This document shows positions 17,845 through 27,823 of a stretch of DNA of 56,236 nucleotides, piece by piece (the first letter of the stretch is position 1; each line of letters opens with the position of its first letter). Location: positions 1 to 56,236 of the forward strand of contig DYNP01000011.1 of assembly GCA_020721005.1 (NCBI GenBank), read 5' to 3'. The DNA comes from Thiomargarita sp. GTDB taxonomy: Bacteria; Pseudomonadota; Gammaproteobacteria; Beggiatoales; Beggiatoaceae. Both the position numbers and the translations under genes were made by a program. Under the pieces are notes generated by a model. That model was not told the DNA's origin, ran no database searches, and worked only from the letters and a program-made list of their open reading frames with translations.

Positions 17845-20826
17845 TTACAATGACTTATCTTCAGTAATCAAAATTTCAATTTCATGATCATGAAAATATA
17901 AGAGACCCGTATCTAACAATTGATAACCAAAGGTGACGCAAACCAATCCTGGCGCATTGAATTGGGAATTGACAATAAGGTCTAGGGTCATAGATTCAGT
18001 CAATTCTGCCTGTTTAAAGGCTTGTAAACTGTCAATTTCCCCATTCCATTCCACAAAATCTTTGGCTCGGGTGTTGAAATTGTGACTGCGATTGTTATCG
18101 TTGCCACATTCTTCTCCCCAAGGACAATGCCAATCGGTTTGTTCCGAGGTTGAGTTTTGAGGTACTTCGGTCATCATGTAATAGAGACCATCTTCGCGAC
18201 GACCACTGCAGACTTGAGAAGTTGGGGAATAAAATCCAACGGCAAAGAAATCAGCCATTTTTCCAACTTGTTCTTTGGGAATGGTCAGTTGACCTTGAAT
18301 GGTGGTTGCTTGATCCAAACTGATATTGGCAGAATCAGCAAATTCTCCCGCTTCACCTTGTGCATCGTGAATGGCAATGCCACCTGCAAAGCTGATATTG
18401 GGAGCGTCGACCAATTCTCCCTGTGCATTGAGGGCTGAAGCGTTGCCTAAAGTTGGATAAGTCACTTCTGGAGTTGGAGGAGTAGCACCTTCTTTACCAG
18501 TGCCCACTAACAATACTTTATCGGGACTGGTGTCGGCACTGGAAACAATGTTTAATTGGGCCTGGCGATCTTCAAGTTGGGTGGGACTAAAGTCCAATTC
18601 AACATCACAACTGGCTTCTGCTTTCAAACTGTTGCCACAAGTGGTGGTGAAAGAGAATTCTGTAGCATGTTCCCCAACTAAGTCAAATTCCAGATCGGTG
18701 ATTGTGTCAGTGCCCACGTTTTCAAGAGTCAGTTTCTTTTTGGCACTGGTTTCTCCAACAGCTTGTTTTTTAAAATCAATTTCACTGGCACTTAATTTGA
18801 GCGTGACTGCAACGCCTTGACCTGTTAGACTGACTGACTGGGGATTGGTTTGGGTCGCAGAAGTCACTGTGAGTTGAGCAGTGCGGTCTCCAATTGCTCC
18901 AGGTTTGAAAGTCAGATCAATTTGGCAACTTTCTCCAGCTGGCAGGGTTTTTTTGCAGGTGTTGTTGGCTAGGCTAAACTCTTTTTTATGTTCGCCGTCT
19001 ACGGTTACCTTGATGCTGGCTTCCACTTCTCCATTGTTGGTCACGGTGACAGTTTGTGGTAAACTGGTGGTTTTAAGTCCTTGATTATTAAACTCAATGG
19101 CTTGGGTGGAAAGAGTGAGACTGGTTTCAGGAGTGCTGGTTTGAGGAGTGGCAGTTTCATCAATGGGTTGCCCTTCAGTCTCATCGACTGCTGGTTCCTC
19201 GGGACTGTCTTCAGTCGATGCTTTTCCACTGAGTGGGACAGTGATAGGGGTTGCAAGTTCAGCTACCCAGATGGTCAGCTCAGCGTTAAAATCGCCTTCT
19301 GAGGAGGGCGCAAAGGCCACAGCAATGTCACAACTTTCATCAACACCCAGGGAAAAGTCGCAGTTGCTTTCATAGGTAAATTCTCCTGTTAAGTCTTCAA
19401 TGAGCAGGTCAGTTAACGTGGTCTCACCGGTATTGGTTAAGGTAACCACGTCTTCATAAATGTCATCAACCAAGACATCACCGAAGTTAAGAACTTTAGG
19501 AGTGTAGTCCAGAAAGCTGTTGGCAGAGTCAGTTTCGTTGGGATCAACTTCTTCGGTAATGGGAACAGTTTCCGGGATTTTGGAATCAGTTTCTTCTTCT
19601 CCAGCATTCAAGGACACTGTAAATTGACCGCCATTGAAACTGAAAACGGCTTGTTGTCCAGATTTGCCTTTGATATCTAACTGGACAGTGTTGGAATCGA
19701 TAAATGCCATTTCCACAGTCATTCCCGCATCATAACGGGCTTCAAAGTTTTCAACAGTCTCTACGATTTGAGGAGGAACATAAACTGCCAAAGTTTGCTC
19801 TTGGTCATCAATGGTCAAGGTTTCATTGTCTTGATTTAGGGTGTAAATGGGCATGCCCAAGTCCCGGGTGGTGAATTCCCAGTTTAAGGTTTGAGCGCCT
19901 TGCTCACTGGAATAATCAACTTCTACCCGGTAAGTGGTGTTCCAATCTAAGCGAGATAATGGGAATAGGGCAAATTGCAATTCTGTAAATTGCCCATTGG
20001 GATCGCCGGCTTTGTCCAATAAACGCGTGGGTTGAATGGCGGCACGGTCATCAGTCTTGTAAATTTCAAAACGGTCGATGGTAACTGCAGTATAACTTAG
20101 AGGGTTGAATTGCAGTGAAATAGGATAACCTGATACAGAGTAGTCAGGTAAAGGGTCAGGGGATTCTTCAAAAAAAGCGGGGGGAATGTTTTTGGCGTCT
20201 GCAGTTGGCCAGTGGACCAGCAATGGATTGTTGCCAGCCACTTGATTTTTTTCGGCGTCAAACAGCTCGGCTGCAATCTTGATGTCCGGGGCACAAACTT
20301 GTTGATAATATTGTCCCGTTTCGTTAAACTCTTCACCTGCACACAGACTCTGGAGTCCCTGCGTACTCATGTTATAAACATAGGTATGATAGTCTCCCTC
20401 TTTAGCGGTTCCGATCCCAATTTCATCTTTGTAAAAGTCCAGAAAACCAAAGCGGTGGTAGATGGCACTCATTAGGTCATCAATGGACTCAGAAGAAGTG
20501 CTGTCCGGCTTGGTTGAAGAGGATACGTTTTCAGAAACGACCAGGCTCTTATACCCAACTGCGGAGCTCCGATCTTCCGGATCAACTCCGGTAAAATGAG
20601 GTAAATTCGCCTGCTCTTGATGACCTCCAGCTTGATTGGCGGCCAAGTAAAGGGCATGATTTTGTGCGGACTCCTCTAAAAGAGCATTTTTTTGATAAGG
20701 AGACATATCCGCTTGATCTCGCAACTGGTTTAAGTAGCGATAGGCTTGCTCGTCCGCCCAAACTGTGCTGCTCAGTCCCAAAAAGATCGGGAGAATTAGC
20801 CACTTGAAATATTTATCTACACTCAT
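17845..20826 (-). CDS. Secreted CAP-domain protein with HYDIN-like (choice-of-anchor D) repeats
   Basis: The 993-residue protein has a signal peptide cleaved near Ala24. A CAP/SCP-like domain spans about 27-155, with NHALYLA (His57), Glu99 and YHRFGFLDFYKDEIGIG (His124). After Ig-like linkers come three ASPM-SPD-2-HYDIN-like beta domains (about 440-780), each with LNFGDVLVDD- or IDFKKQAVGET-type openings, a TLTNTGETTLTDL-type strand and a conserved C....C pair. The ~210-residue C-terminus is unassigned. The protein is probably exported to the cell surface or medium. CAP function in bacteria is mostly unknown. The gene diverges from the degP-like protease. Confidence 0.82.
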   Translation of the reverse strand: MSVDKYFKWLILPIFLGLSSTVWADEQAYRYLNQLRDQADMSPYQKNALLEESAQNHALYLAANQAGGHQEQANLPHFTGVDPEDRSSAVGYKSLVVSENVSSSTKPDSTSSESIDDLMSAIYHRFGFLDFYKDEIGIGTAKEGDYHTYVYNMSTQGLQSLCAGEEFNETGQYYQQVCAPDIKIAAELFDAEKNQVAGNNPLLVHWPTADAKNIPPAFFEESPDPLPDYSVSGYPISLQFNPLSYTAVTIDRFEIYKTDDRAAIQPTRLLDKAGDPNGQFTELQFALFPLSRLDWNTTYRVEVDYSSEQGAQTLNWEFTTRDLGMPIYTLNQDNETLTIDDQEQTLAVYVPPQIVETVENFEARYDAGMTVEMAFIDSNTVQLDIKGKSGQQAVFSFNGGQFTVSLNAGEEETDSKIPETVPITEEVDPNETDSANSFLDYTPKVLNFGDVLVDDIYEDVVTLTNTGETTLTDLLIEDLTGEFTYESNCDFSLGVDESCDIAVAFAPSSEGDFNAELTIWVAELATPITVPLSGKASTEDSPEEPAVDETEGQPIDETATPQTSTPETSLTLSTQAIEFNNQGLKTTSLPQTVTVTNNGEVEASIKVTVDGEHKKEFSLANNTCKKTLPAGESCQIDLTFKPGAIGDRTAQLTVTSATQTNPQSVSLTGQGVAVTLKLSASEIDFKKQAVGETSAKKKLTLENVGTDTITDLEFDLVGEHATEFSFTTTCGNSLKAEASCDVELDFSPTQLEDRQAQLNIVSSADTSPDKVLLVGTGKEGATPPTPEVTYPTLGNASALNAQGELVDAPNISFAGGIAIHDAQGEAGEFADSANISLDQATTIQGQLTIPKEQVGKMADFFAVGFYSPTSQVCSGRREDGLYYMMTEVPQNSTSEQTDWHCPWGEECGNDNNRSHNFNTRAKDFVEWNGEIDSLQAFKQAELTESMTLDLIVNSQFNAPGLVCVTFGYQLLDTGLLYFHDHEIEILITEDKSL

Positions 20827-21115
20827 AATTTAAGTACCTTTTGTAATGAAGGAGAGGGGTTGAAATCATAATTGGATTTTTATACCCCGAATTGACGAAT
20901 TTCTAAAGCCACATTATTCACTGCATAGGGTAATCGCAATTCCATCCCCTGTAAATAGTCAATTGCATTTTTTATTCAGTTAGGGAATGTAAAATAATGA
21001 TTTTGTCCCTATTTTAACAGGGTTCATTTCAACTGCAACTCTAGCCTTTTTCACCTCCCTAAGTTTGGGAATAAAAATCCACTGACCTTACTTTCTAAAC
21101 TCTTTTAGGAACACT

Positions 21116-22522
21116 ATGACAATCAATCCTTCACCTCGCAAAAAGGGTTTGTTGAAGCCTTTCCACCAATTTTCCCTGCTGTGTCTACTCTTTATCAGTC
21201 TCGGCTGCACTCAGGAAACTTCCTTCGCCCAGCATCCAATGCCTAAGCCGGAATGGACGCCAGTGGCTTTGCCCTCAGTAGTTGAGGGACAACCGCTGCC
21301 CAGTTTAGCCCCCATGTTGGCTAAAACCACTCCTGCTGTAGTGAATATTGCCAGCGCACGGACGGAAGTTGTGAATAACCCCTTATTCAGTGACCCATTT
21401 TTCCGTCATTTCTTCAATATCACTCCAGCTGAGCGTAAAACTCAAAGTCGGGGTTCTGGGGTTATTATAGATGCCAAAAATGGTTATGTCATCACCAATT
21501 ACCACGTTATTGAAGCAGCTACAGAAATCATGATTACCTTGCAGGATGGTCGGGAATTGAAAGCTAAAGTGATTGGGAATGATCCGGAAACCGATGTTGC
21601 GCTGATGCAAATTCCCTCCGAACAATTGAGTGCTTTGCCCTTGGCAAATTCTGAGGAATTGAGAGTAGGCGATTTTGTAGTGGCGATTGGGAATCCCTTT
21701 GGTTTGGGACAAACAGTCACTTCAGGCATTGTCAGTGCTCTGGGACGCACTGGCTTGGGAATTGAAGGTTATGAAGATTTCATTCAAACCGATGCCTCAA
21801 TTAATCCGGGCAATTCTGGCGGAGCTCTCGTCAATTTACGTGGAGAACTTGTGGGTATGAATACCGCGATTATTGCACCAGGAGGTGGGAATGTGGGCAT
21901 TGGATTCGCCATTCCCTCCAATATGGTGCGCTCAATTGTACAACATCTTATTGAGTTTGGCGAAGTTAAGCGTGGCATTTTAGGGATTAAAGTACAAGAC
22001 CTCACTCCAGATTTGGTGTCCGCCTTTGGTTTACAGGACAGTAAAGGTGCTCTAATCAGCGAAGTGGATAAAAAATCTCCCGCTGAAGCTGCAGGTTTAC
22101 AAAGTGGAGATATTATTTTAGCCCTTAACAATCAACCGGTTAACCGATCCAGTGATGTGCGTAACAAACTTGGATTGTTGAGAATTGGGGAACAAGTGAC
22201 TTTAACCGTGTTTCGCAAGGGCAAAAAATTAGAGTTCAAAGCTGTTATTGCAGGATTGGTCAGCTTATCGGGTGCAGAAGTCAATCCGTATTTGGAGGGA
22301 GTGAATTTGGTTGAAACCGATGAAGGAGTGCGTTTGGAACAGGTGCAGAAAGACAGTGTGGCTTGGCAAATTGGCTTGCGACCCAAAGATATTATCATTG
22401 GATTGGGTCGACAAAAAGTTACTAATTTCAAAGATTTGCAGAATTTATTGCAAGATCGACCGCCTCCATTTTCTCTAATTCTTCAACGGGATAAATCAAT
22501 TATTACGTTGATGGTGCGTTGA
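21116..22522 (+). CDS. DegP/DegQ-type periplasmic serine protease, probable lipoprotein
   Basis: The 468-residue HtrA-family protease has the triad His130 (VITNYHVIEAA), Asp160 (DPETDVALMQI) and Ser234 (NPGNSGGALVN), followed by two PDZ domains (about 285-375 and 390-465). The N-terminal hydrophobic stretch ends in FISLGC with Cys31, a plausible lipobox, so the enzyme may be membrane-tethered rather than free as in E. coli DegP. AGGAA lies five bases before the ATG. It likely degrades or refolds envelope proteins under stress. It is convergent with the next lipoprotein gene across a shared hairpin. Confidence 0.94.
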   Translation: MTINPSPRKKGLLKPFHQFSLLCLLFISLGCTQETSFAQHPMPKPEWTPVALPSVVEGQPLPSLAPMLAKTTPAVVNIASARTEVVNNPLFSDPFFRHFFNITPAERKTQSRGSGVIIDAKNGYVITNYHVIEAATEIMITLQDGRELKAKVIGNDPETDVALMQIPSEQLSALPLANSEELRVGDFVVAIGNPFGLGQTVTSGIVSALGRTGLGIEGYEDFIQTDASINPGNSGGALVNLRGELVGMNTAIIAPGGGNVGIGFAIPSNMVRSIVQHLIEFGEVKRGILGIKVQDLTPDLVSAFGLQDSKGALISEVDKKSPAEAAGLQSGDIILALNNQPVNRSSDVRNKLGLLRIGEQVTLTVFRKGKKLEFKAVIAGLVSLSGAEVNPYLEGVNLVETDEGVRLEQVQKDSVAWQIGLRPKDIIIGLGRQKVTNFKDLQNLLQDRPPPFSLILQRDKSIITLMVR

Positions 22523-22530
22523 TTTTTATT

Positions 22531-22580
22531 CCCCACTGAAGACTGGTCAGTTTTAGTGATTCTCCTGATCTTTAGTGGGG
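22531..22580. terminator. Bidirectional stem-loop between convergent genes
   Basis: CCCCACTGAAGA pairs with TCTTTAGTGGGG (one G-T pair) over 12 bp. It lies between the stops of the rightward protease (22522) and the leftward lipoprotein (22616), with T- and A-rich flanks suitable for termination in both directions. Confidence 0.65.
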
Positions 22581-22615
22581 TATCTAATTAAAAAACAATT
22601 AGTCTCTCGTCGAAT

Positions 22616-23491
22616 TTAAGGGCTACGACAAACTGCCTCAGAAAACACAGCATAGGGAAGGGGAGATTGAGCTTGTTTGCTGCAACTGAAATCGCACAAT
22701 TCATCAAAGGCATTAAAATTCAGTCGTGGGTCACCTGACATCTGAACATGGTTGTATGCTCTAACTATATACATACCAGAGTTATCTATTCCACAATCAC
22801 TAAAACTTTGTCCTATACAAGCGTCCGTGTATAGGGAATATAGGTTTTCACAATCTTCTATTTCGGCAGTACCAGTCTGGGGGAGTCTTTGTCCTTGCAC
22901 GGTTACCTGTCCATTTTCATAGATTGCCATAATCCTATACCCTTCATTCCGACCCAGTTGGAGCATGATTTTATTGCCCTGTTGTTGGGGAGGCGGCAGT
23001 TGCTCATGTTCTAAGTAGGCATCAAATTCTTCCGAAATTACATAATTACTTCCTTCAAAGGTGATGAAACGGTAGGTAGAATGAGGGGTGCCACTGCCTC
23101 CTGAATTCCCACTGAACAATATCACGTTTTTACCATCAATATTAAATTTCCCATTTAAAGATAATAACATAGCATCTTCATCCTTATAAACCAATTGATT
23201 GTCAAGCATGATCGTTCTATCATAATCCTCAGTTGTGACAACCCGTAAGGTTCCTTGGCTAATGTCCAAACTATCCAAATAGTCCAATTTTGGTAAAGTC
23301 ACCAGAGGGTTAGGAGTTGGGTTGGAAGTAGTTGCGGTAATCGGTGGTGCTGTTGGGGCGACAGGAATGGCATTTGCCGGAGGGGAATTTGTAGAACCTT
23401 GGGCAACATTGGGTATTGGGTTGGGAGTTCCACAAGCGGTTAAAGTCAAATTGATCACTGATATCCAGAACATCAGGATAAAAAATCGCAT
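22616..23491 (-). CDS. Lipoprotein of unknown function
   Basis: The 291-residue protein begins with a lipoprotein signal ending LTACG (Cys20), then a Pro/Thr/Asn-rich linker to about residue 65. The mature part shows no recognised family: YLDSLDISQGTLRVVTTEDY opens a beta-rich region. The C-terminal ~80 residues contain eight cysteines (ENLYSLYTDACIGQSFSDCG, then DELCDFSC and AVCRSP), suggesting a disulfide-stabilised small domain. It is probably anchored in the outer membrane facing the periplasm. The TRAP binding-protein gene lies upstream on the same strand, 49 bp away. Confidence 0.7.
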   Translation of the reverse strand: MRFFILMFWISVINLTLTACGTPNPIPNVAQGSTNSPPANAIPVAPTAPPITATTSNPTPNPLVTLPKLDYLDSLDISQGTLRVVTTEDYDRTIMLDNQLVYKDEDAMLLSLNGKFNIDGKNVILFSGNSGGSGTPHSTYRFITFEGSNYVISEEFDAYLEHEQLPPPQQQGNKIMLQLGRNEGYRIMAIYENGQVTVQGQRLPQTGTAEIEDCENLYSLYTDACIGQSFSDCGIDNSGMYIVRAYNHVQMSGDPRLNFNAFDELCDFSCSKQAQSPLPYAVFSEAVCRSP

Positions 23492-23540
23492 AAGATATTC
23501 TCCAAGTTTTCAGAAAAAACAAGGTGGTTCTCGTTCGTCA

Positions 23541-24665
23541 TTATTGAGATAATGCCTGATGATAAGCTTCGTCAGCAATGGCATCCCATGAGGCATTTTG
23601 GGCTTGGAAGGCTCGGAAAGCTTCATAGATTTCTTTGAAGATGGGGTCTTGGGCTGCAGTTTCTGCCAGAGTTTCTTGGGTCAAACGATGGAGTTCTTGT
23701 AGTACTTCATCAGGGAAGGGTAAAATTTCAATTTGAGACTGTTGTTTAAGTTTTTGCAGGGTTTGCATATTTTGTACTTCAAATTTAGTGTACATCCATT
23801 GGTTGAGGGCTTGGGCGCTGATTTCAACAATGCGTTGTAAGTCTTTGGGTAGGGATTCCCAAGCGGATTTGTTGATGATCAGTTCTAATACTGTGCCAGG
23901 TTCGTGCCAACCTGGATAGTAATAGTAGCGGGCAATTTGGTGTAAACCGAGTCGCTCATCGTGAAACGGACCTACCCATTCGGTGGCATCGATAACTCCT
24001 CTTTCCAAAGCACTGTAGACTTCTCCTCCTGCCAGTAATATGGGACTGCCTCCCGCCTTGGCCAGCACTTTTCCTCCCAAGCCAGGGATTCTCATTTTTA
24101 GACCTTGTAAATCCTGCACGGTGTTAATGCGTTTGTTAAACCAGCCGCCCATTTGTACGCCACTATTACCAGCGGGAAAGGGAACGAGGTTAAAGGGTTG
24201 GTAAATTTTTCGCCACAGTTCCAATCCACCTCCCTCATATAGCCAGGCATTTACCCCTTTGGCAGTCATGCCGAAGGGAACTGCGCTCATGAATTGGGCA
24301 GCCGGAATTTTTCCCGCCCAGTAGTAGGCTGAACCGTGGCCCATTTGAATGGTGCCGGCGGAAACCGCATCAAAAACTTGTAGGGCTGGGATCAGTTCTT
24401 TTTCCGCAAAGACGGTGATTTTTAGACGGTCTTGGCTCATGAGGGCGATATTTTCTGCAAACAGTTGGGCGCCTTCCTGAAAAATTGGAAAGTTGGGGGG
24501 CCAGGTGGTGACCATTTTCCAAGCAAATTTGGGAAGAGAACTGTGGGCAGAATTACTTTCAGCAGGGGGGAGGGGAGAATTGGAATTATTAGAATCGGAG
24601 GAAGGAGAGCAGGCAGCGAGGAGAGTGATGAGGCTGCCTGCGATGAGAAGGCGCATTACGTACAT
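23541..24665 (-). CDS. DctP-type TRAP transporter solute-binding lipoprotein (orphan)
   Basis: About 374 residues from ATG 24665, which has AAGGAAA ten bases upstream and directly precedes a lipoprotein signal ending LLAAC (Cys19). A start at 24710 is possible but puts 15 extra residues before the signal. The mature protein fits the DctP/TakP family: FAWKMVTTWPPNFPIFQEGA, MGHGSAYYWAGKIPA, GLKMRIPGLGGKV (organic-acid-binding Arg) and ALERGVIDATEWVGP. Such proteins deliver carboxylic or keto acids to a DctQM permease. No permease genes are adjacent, so the membrane partner must be elsewhere. Confidence 0.9.
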   Translation of the reverse strand: MYVMRLLIAGSLITLLAACSPSSDSNNSNSPLPPAESNSAHSSLPKFAWKMVTTWPPNFPIFQEGAQLFAENIALMSQDRLKITVFAEKELIPALQVFDAVSAGTIQMGHGSAYYWAGKIPAAQFMSAVPFGMTAKGVNAWLYEGGGLELWRKIYQPFNLVPFPAGNSGVQMGGWFNKRINTVQDLQGLKMRIPGLGGKVLAKAGGSPILLAGGEVYSALERGVIDATEWVGPFHDERLGLHQIARYYYYPGWHEPGTVLELIINKSAWESLPKDLQRIVEISAQALNQWMYTKFEVQNMQTLQKLKQQSQIEILPFPDEVLQELHRLTQETLAETAAQDPIFKEIYEAFRAFQAQNASWDAIADEAYHQALSQ

Positions 24666-24825
24666 GGTTGGAGTTTCCTTGGGTAGAATAAGGGATCGGG
24701 AGCCTGTCAAATACCCCTTTATTGTAAACTGTTGAGGGTGGGTTTGTCACGCGTCCCAAATTCACTTATTAATACTCAAGGTTATGAGGCGTTTTAAGTC
24801 AGCAACGCTTCAAAGAGGGTACAAA

Positions 24826-25572
24826 TTATTCGCGTTCTCCCATGAAAGCCCCAAACAGGTGTAACAGGCTGACAAATAGGTTAAAAATGCTGACATACAA
24901 AGTCACTGTTGCCATGATATAATTGGTTTCTTGTCCATGCACCAATTCGCTGGTTTGATACAGAATCAGTCCAGACATGAGTAGCACAAACATGGCAGAG
25001 ACAGCCAGGGATAGACCGGGCAATTGAAAGACAATGGCGCCAATGCCTGCCAAAAATGCGACCAGAATGCCTACAAATAAAAAGTTGCCCATGAAGCTAA
25101 AGTCTTTGCGGCTGACCAAGGCATATCCGGACAAACCCAGGAAAATCACAGCGGTTGAGCCAAAGGCCATCATGATCAGTTGAGCACCGTTGCTAAAAAT
25201 GGTCAGGTAAGTAGTCAATATGGGTCCCAATGTGAACCCCATAAAACCCGTTAGGGCAAATATGGCCAGCAGTCCCCAAGCGCTGTTGCGAAGTAAGTTT
25301 GTCACAAAAAACAGTCCAAAATAGGCTACTAGGATGATTAGCCAATGAATGCGGGGCATCTCGATGACCATAGCCACCCCTGCCATAATCGCGCTGAAGA
25401 ACAGAGTCATAGACAGCAACAAGTAAGTGTTACGGATCAGTTTATTCACTTCCACGGCAGAGGGTTGATAAGCCGTTTCCTCAGAAAAAGCAGGGGAAGC
25501 ACTGCTGTTACGACTGTCTAGAGCCGCCACTTTAGCGGTCGAACTTTGGTTGATATTGTCAAATAAGCCCAT
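24826..25572 (-). CDS. Bax inhibitor-1 / YccA family membrane protein
   Basis: The 248-residue protein has a ~40-residue cytosolic N-terminus and seven hydrophobic helices. LGLSGYALVSRKDFSFMGNF and SGLILYQTSELVHGQETNYI match the BI-1 family (UPF0005), whose conserved aspartate/glutamate pairs near the C-terminus form a proton- and calcium-sensitive leak pathway. In bacteria YccA and relatives interact with the FtsH protease. The specific role here is inferred. It is monocistronic with its own promoter region upstream. Confidence 0.9.
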   Translation of the reverse strand: MGLFDNINQSSTAKVAALDSRNSSASPAFSEETAYQPSAVEVNKLIRNTYLLLSMTLFFSAIMAGVAMVIEMPRIHWLIILVAYFGLFFVTNLLRNSAWGLLAIFALTGFMGFTLGPILTTYLTIFSNGAQLIMMAFGSTAVIFLGLSGYALVSRKDFSFMGNFLFVGILVAFLAGIGAIVFQLPGLSLAVSAMFVLLMSGLILYQTSELVHGQETNYIMATVTLYVSIFNLFVSLLHLFGAFMGERE

Positions 25573-25849
25573 AAACCTTAACCTCCTAAATTGAGTATTT
25601 CATACGTCTTGAAACACCGCCTCCTGTTCAACAGCATAACATATTGACAGAAGTGCGTCGATAACATAATCCTTCATAAATCCACCCTGTCCTCCCTCTG
25701 AAAGGAAATCCGATCTCTATCTCTTTGCAGGAGAAGAACCCAAGTGGTTCCTCAATACTCATTTTATAATGGCAATTGCCAAAATAATCAAGTACTTTTA
25801 ATTAGTATAACCTACTTAATTTATTAAATAATTACTCTGAAAAACCAAG

Positions 25850-27739
25850 ATGTCACTCATTTACCTAGACAATGTCAGCATAGCTTTTGGCCATTTGGCT
25901 CTCCTGGATAACATTAATTTGCGCTTAGAAAAGGGAGAGCGCGTAGCTCTCATCGGCCGCAATGGGGAGGGTAAATCCACCCTATTGCAAATTCTCAGCG
26001 GAGAACTCGTCCCTGATCAAGGGAGGATCGAACGGGCCAGTCACTGTACCGTATCCCGCCTTTCTCAGCATCACCAAATACTGCCAGAACAAACTATTTT
26101 TCATGCCGTAGCTTCGCCATTGGGACATATCGCCCAATTGATGGAGACTTATTATCAACTCACTCAACAGCTCACTAATATCCACACTGAACAACTGGTT
26201 ACTCAGTTAGAAACCGTCCAAAACCAATTGGAAGCCCAGGAAGGATGGCGCTTAGAGCAACGCGTTGAAACTTTACTGTCCCGCCTGCATTTGCCGGCTG
26301 ACCGCATCGTATCTACCTTATCTGGAGGATGGCAACGCCGTGTGGCCTTGGCTCAAGCATTGGTGGTTGAGCCTGATCTATTGCTCCTTGATGAGCCCAC
26401 CAATCACTTGGATATTGAGACCATTACTTGGCTGGAAGAAGTGTTGCTGGAATTTAAAGGGGGACTGTTATTTATCAGTCATGATCGGCGCTTCATGCAA
26501 AAAATAGCCACCCAAATCTTGGAACTGGATCGGGGACAGTTGACTCAATACCCGGGAGATTATGCCTCTTACTTGAATGCTAAACAAGCCAGTTTAGAAG
26601 TGGAAGCGCAACAAAATGCCTTATTTGACAAACGCCTGGCTCAAGAAGAAGTGTGGATTCGGCAGGGAATTAAAGCAAGACGAACCCGGAATGAAGGTCG
26701 CGTTCGGGCCCTGGAACAACTGCGATTTCTCCGCGGTCAACGTCGGGAACAGATGGGGAATCTGCGCCTGCAAATTGACAAAACAGAGCCTTCGGGCAAA
26801 TTGGTAATTCAGGCTGAGCAAATCAGTTACAGCTATCCTCCTCAAACTTTGATCAATAATTTTTCCACCGTGATCATGCGCAAAGATCGAGTGGGAATTA
26901 TTGGTCCCAATGGAGCTGGCAAAAGTACTTTGCTTAAATTGCTGCTGGGAGAATTGCAACCCAGCAGTGGCACAATAACGCATGGCAGCCACTTAGAAAT
27001 TGCTTACTTTGATCAATTGCGCAGTCAATTGAATCCGGCACAGACTCTGATTGAAACCGTAGGGCAGGGTCAAGATTTTGTCACCCTCAACGGTCAAAAG
27101 AAACATGTGATCAGCTACTTAGCTGATTTTCTCTTCCCTGCTGCTCGTGTTCATTCTCCAGTCAGTTCTCTATCGGGTGGAGAACGTAATCGTTTGTTAT
27201 TAGCCCGTTTGTTCAGTCGTCCCACCAATGTACTGGTATTGGATGAGCCCACCAATGATCTTGATATCGAATCTTTGGAATTGCTGGAAGAATTGTTGAT
27301 GCAATATGAAGGGACTTTACTGTTGGTGACTCATGATCGCTATTTTTTGGATAACGTGGTGACTTCCACTTTAGTTTTTGAGGGGAATGGTAAAATTCAG
27401 GAATATGTGGGAGGATATGAGGATTGGTTGCGCCAAAAATCGGAGGTCAATCAAGTAGTTAAGGCACCACCTCCAGTCAAAATTGCGGTAGATAAATCCT
27501 CTCCGCGTCAAAAATCTCGCAAATTGAGTTATCATGAGCAGCGGGAATTGAGTCAATTACCCAATCAAATTGAGAAGTTGGAGGCTGAGTTGCAGAAGTT
27601 ACAAATTTTGATCGGCCAAGGCAGTTTTTATCAAGGAGAGAGTGATCAGATTACTGGAACTTTGAATCATATTAAGGAATTGGAAAATAATTTGCAGATT
27701 CTTTATCAGCGTTGGGAGAGTTTAGAGGAAGGAAATTAG
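25850..27739 (+). CDS. uup: ABC-F ATPase Uup
   Basis: The 629-residue protein has two ABC domains without membrane segments. Walker A motifs are GRNGEGKST (about 36-44, with Glu where Ala is usual) and GPNGAGKST. Signature motifs are LSGGWQRR and LSGGERNR, and Walker B motifs LLLLDEPTNHLDIET and VLVLDEPTNDLDIES. The linker EEVWIRQGIKARRTRNEGRV is characteristic of Uup. The C-terminal coiled coil (about 550-629) is the DNA- or ribosome-binding arm. ABC-F proteins act on the ribosome, and Uup loss raises precise excision of transposons, which is of interest in a repeat-rich genome. Confidence 0.95.
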   Translation: MSLIYLDNVSIAFGHLALLDNINLRLEKGERVALIGRNGEGKSTLLQILSGELVPDQGRIERASHCTVSRLSQHHQILPEQTIFHAVASPLGHIAQLMETYYQLTQQLTNIHTEQLVTQLETVQNQLEAQEGWRLEQRVETLLSRLHLPADRIVSTLSGGWQRRVALAQALVVEPDLLLLDEPTNHLDIETITWLEEVLLEFKGGLLFISHDRRFMQKIATQILELDRGQLTQYPGDYASYLNAKQASLEVEAQQNALFDKRLAQEEVWIRQGIKARRTRNEGRVRALEQLRFLRGQRREQMGNLRLQIDKTEPSGKLVIQAEQISYSYPPQTLINNFSTVIMRKDRVGIIGPNGAGKSTLLKLLLGELQPSSGTITHGSHLEIAYFDQLRSQLNPAQTLIETVGQGQDFVTLNGQKKHVISYLADFLFPAARVHSPVSSLSGGERNRLLLARLFSRPTNVLVLDEPTNDLDIESLELLEELLMQYEGTLLLVTHDRYFLDNVVTSTLVFEGNGKIQEYVGGYEDWLRQKSEVNQVVKAPPPVKIAVDKSSPRQKSRKLSYHEQRELSQLPNQIEKLEAELQKLQILIGQGSFYQGESDQITGTLNHIKELENNLQILYQRWESLEEGN

Positions 27740-27744
27740 TAGCA

Positions 27745-27759
27745 GACCGCTGCGCGGTC
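27745..27759. terminator. Short GC-rich hairpin after uup
   Basis: GACCGC and GCGGTC pair around TGC, six bases after the uup stop. The gene on the other side is convergent. There is no strong T-run. Confidence 0.35.
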
Positions 27760-27823
27760 AAGTAATTGCCAACCCTACCAATTTTATTCTCACACTGATT
27801 GTGGGAACGAGGGTTAAGGGCAG

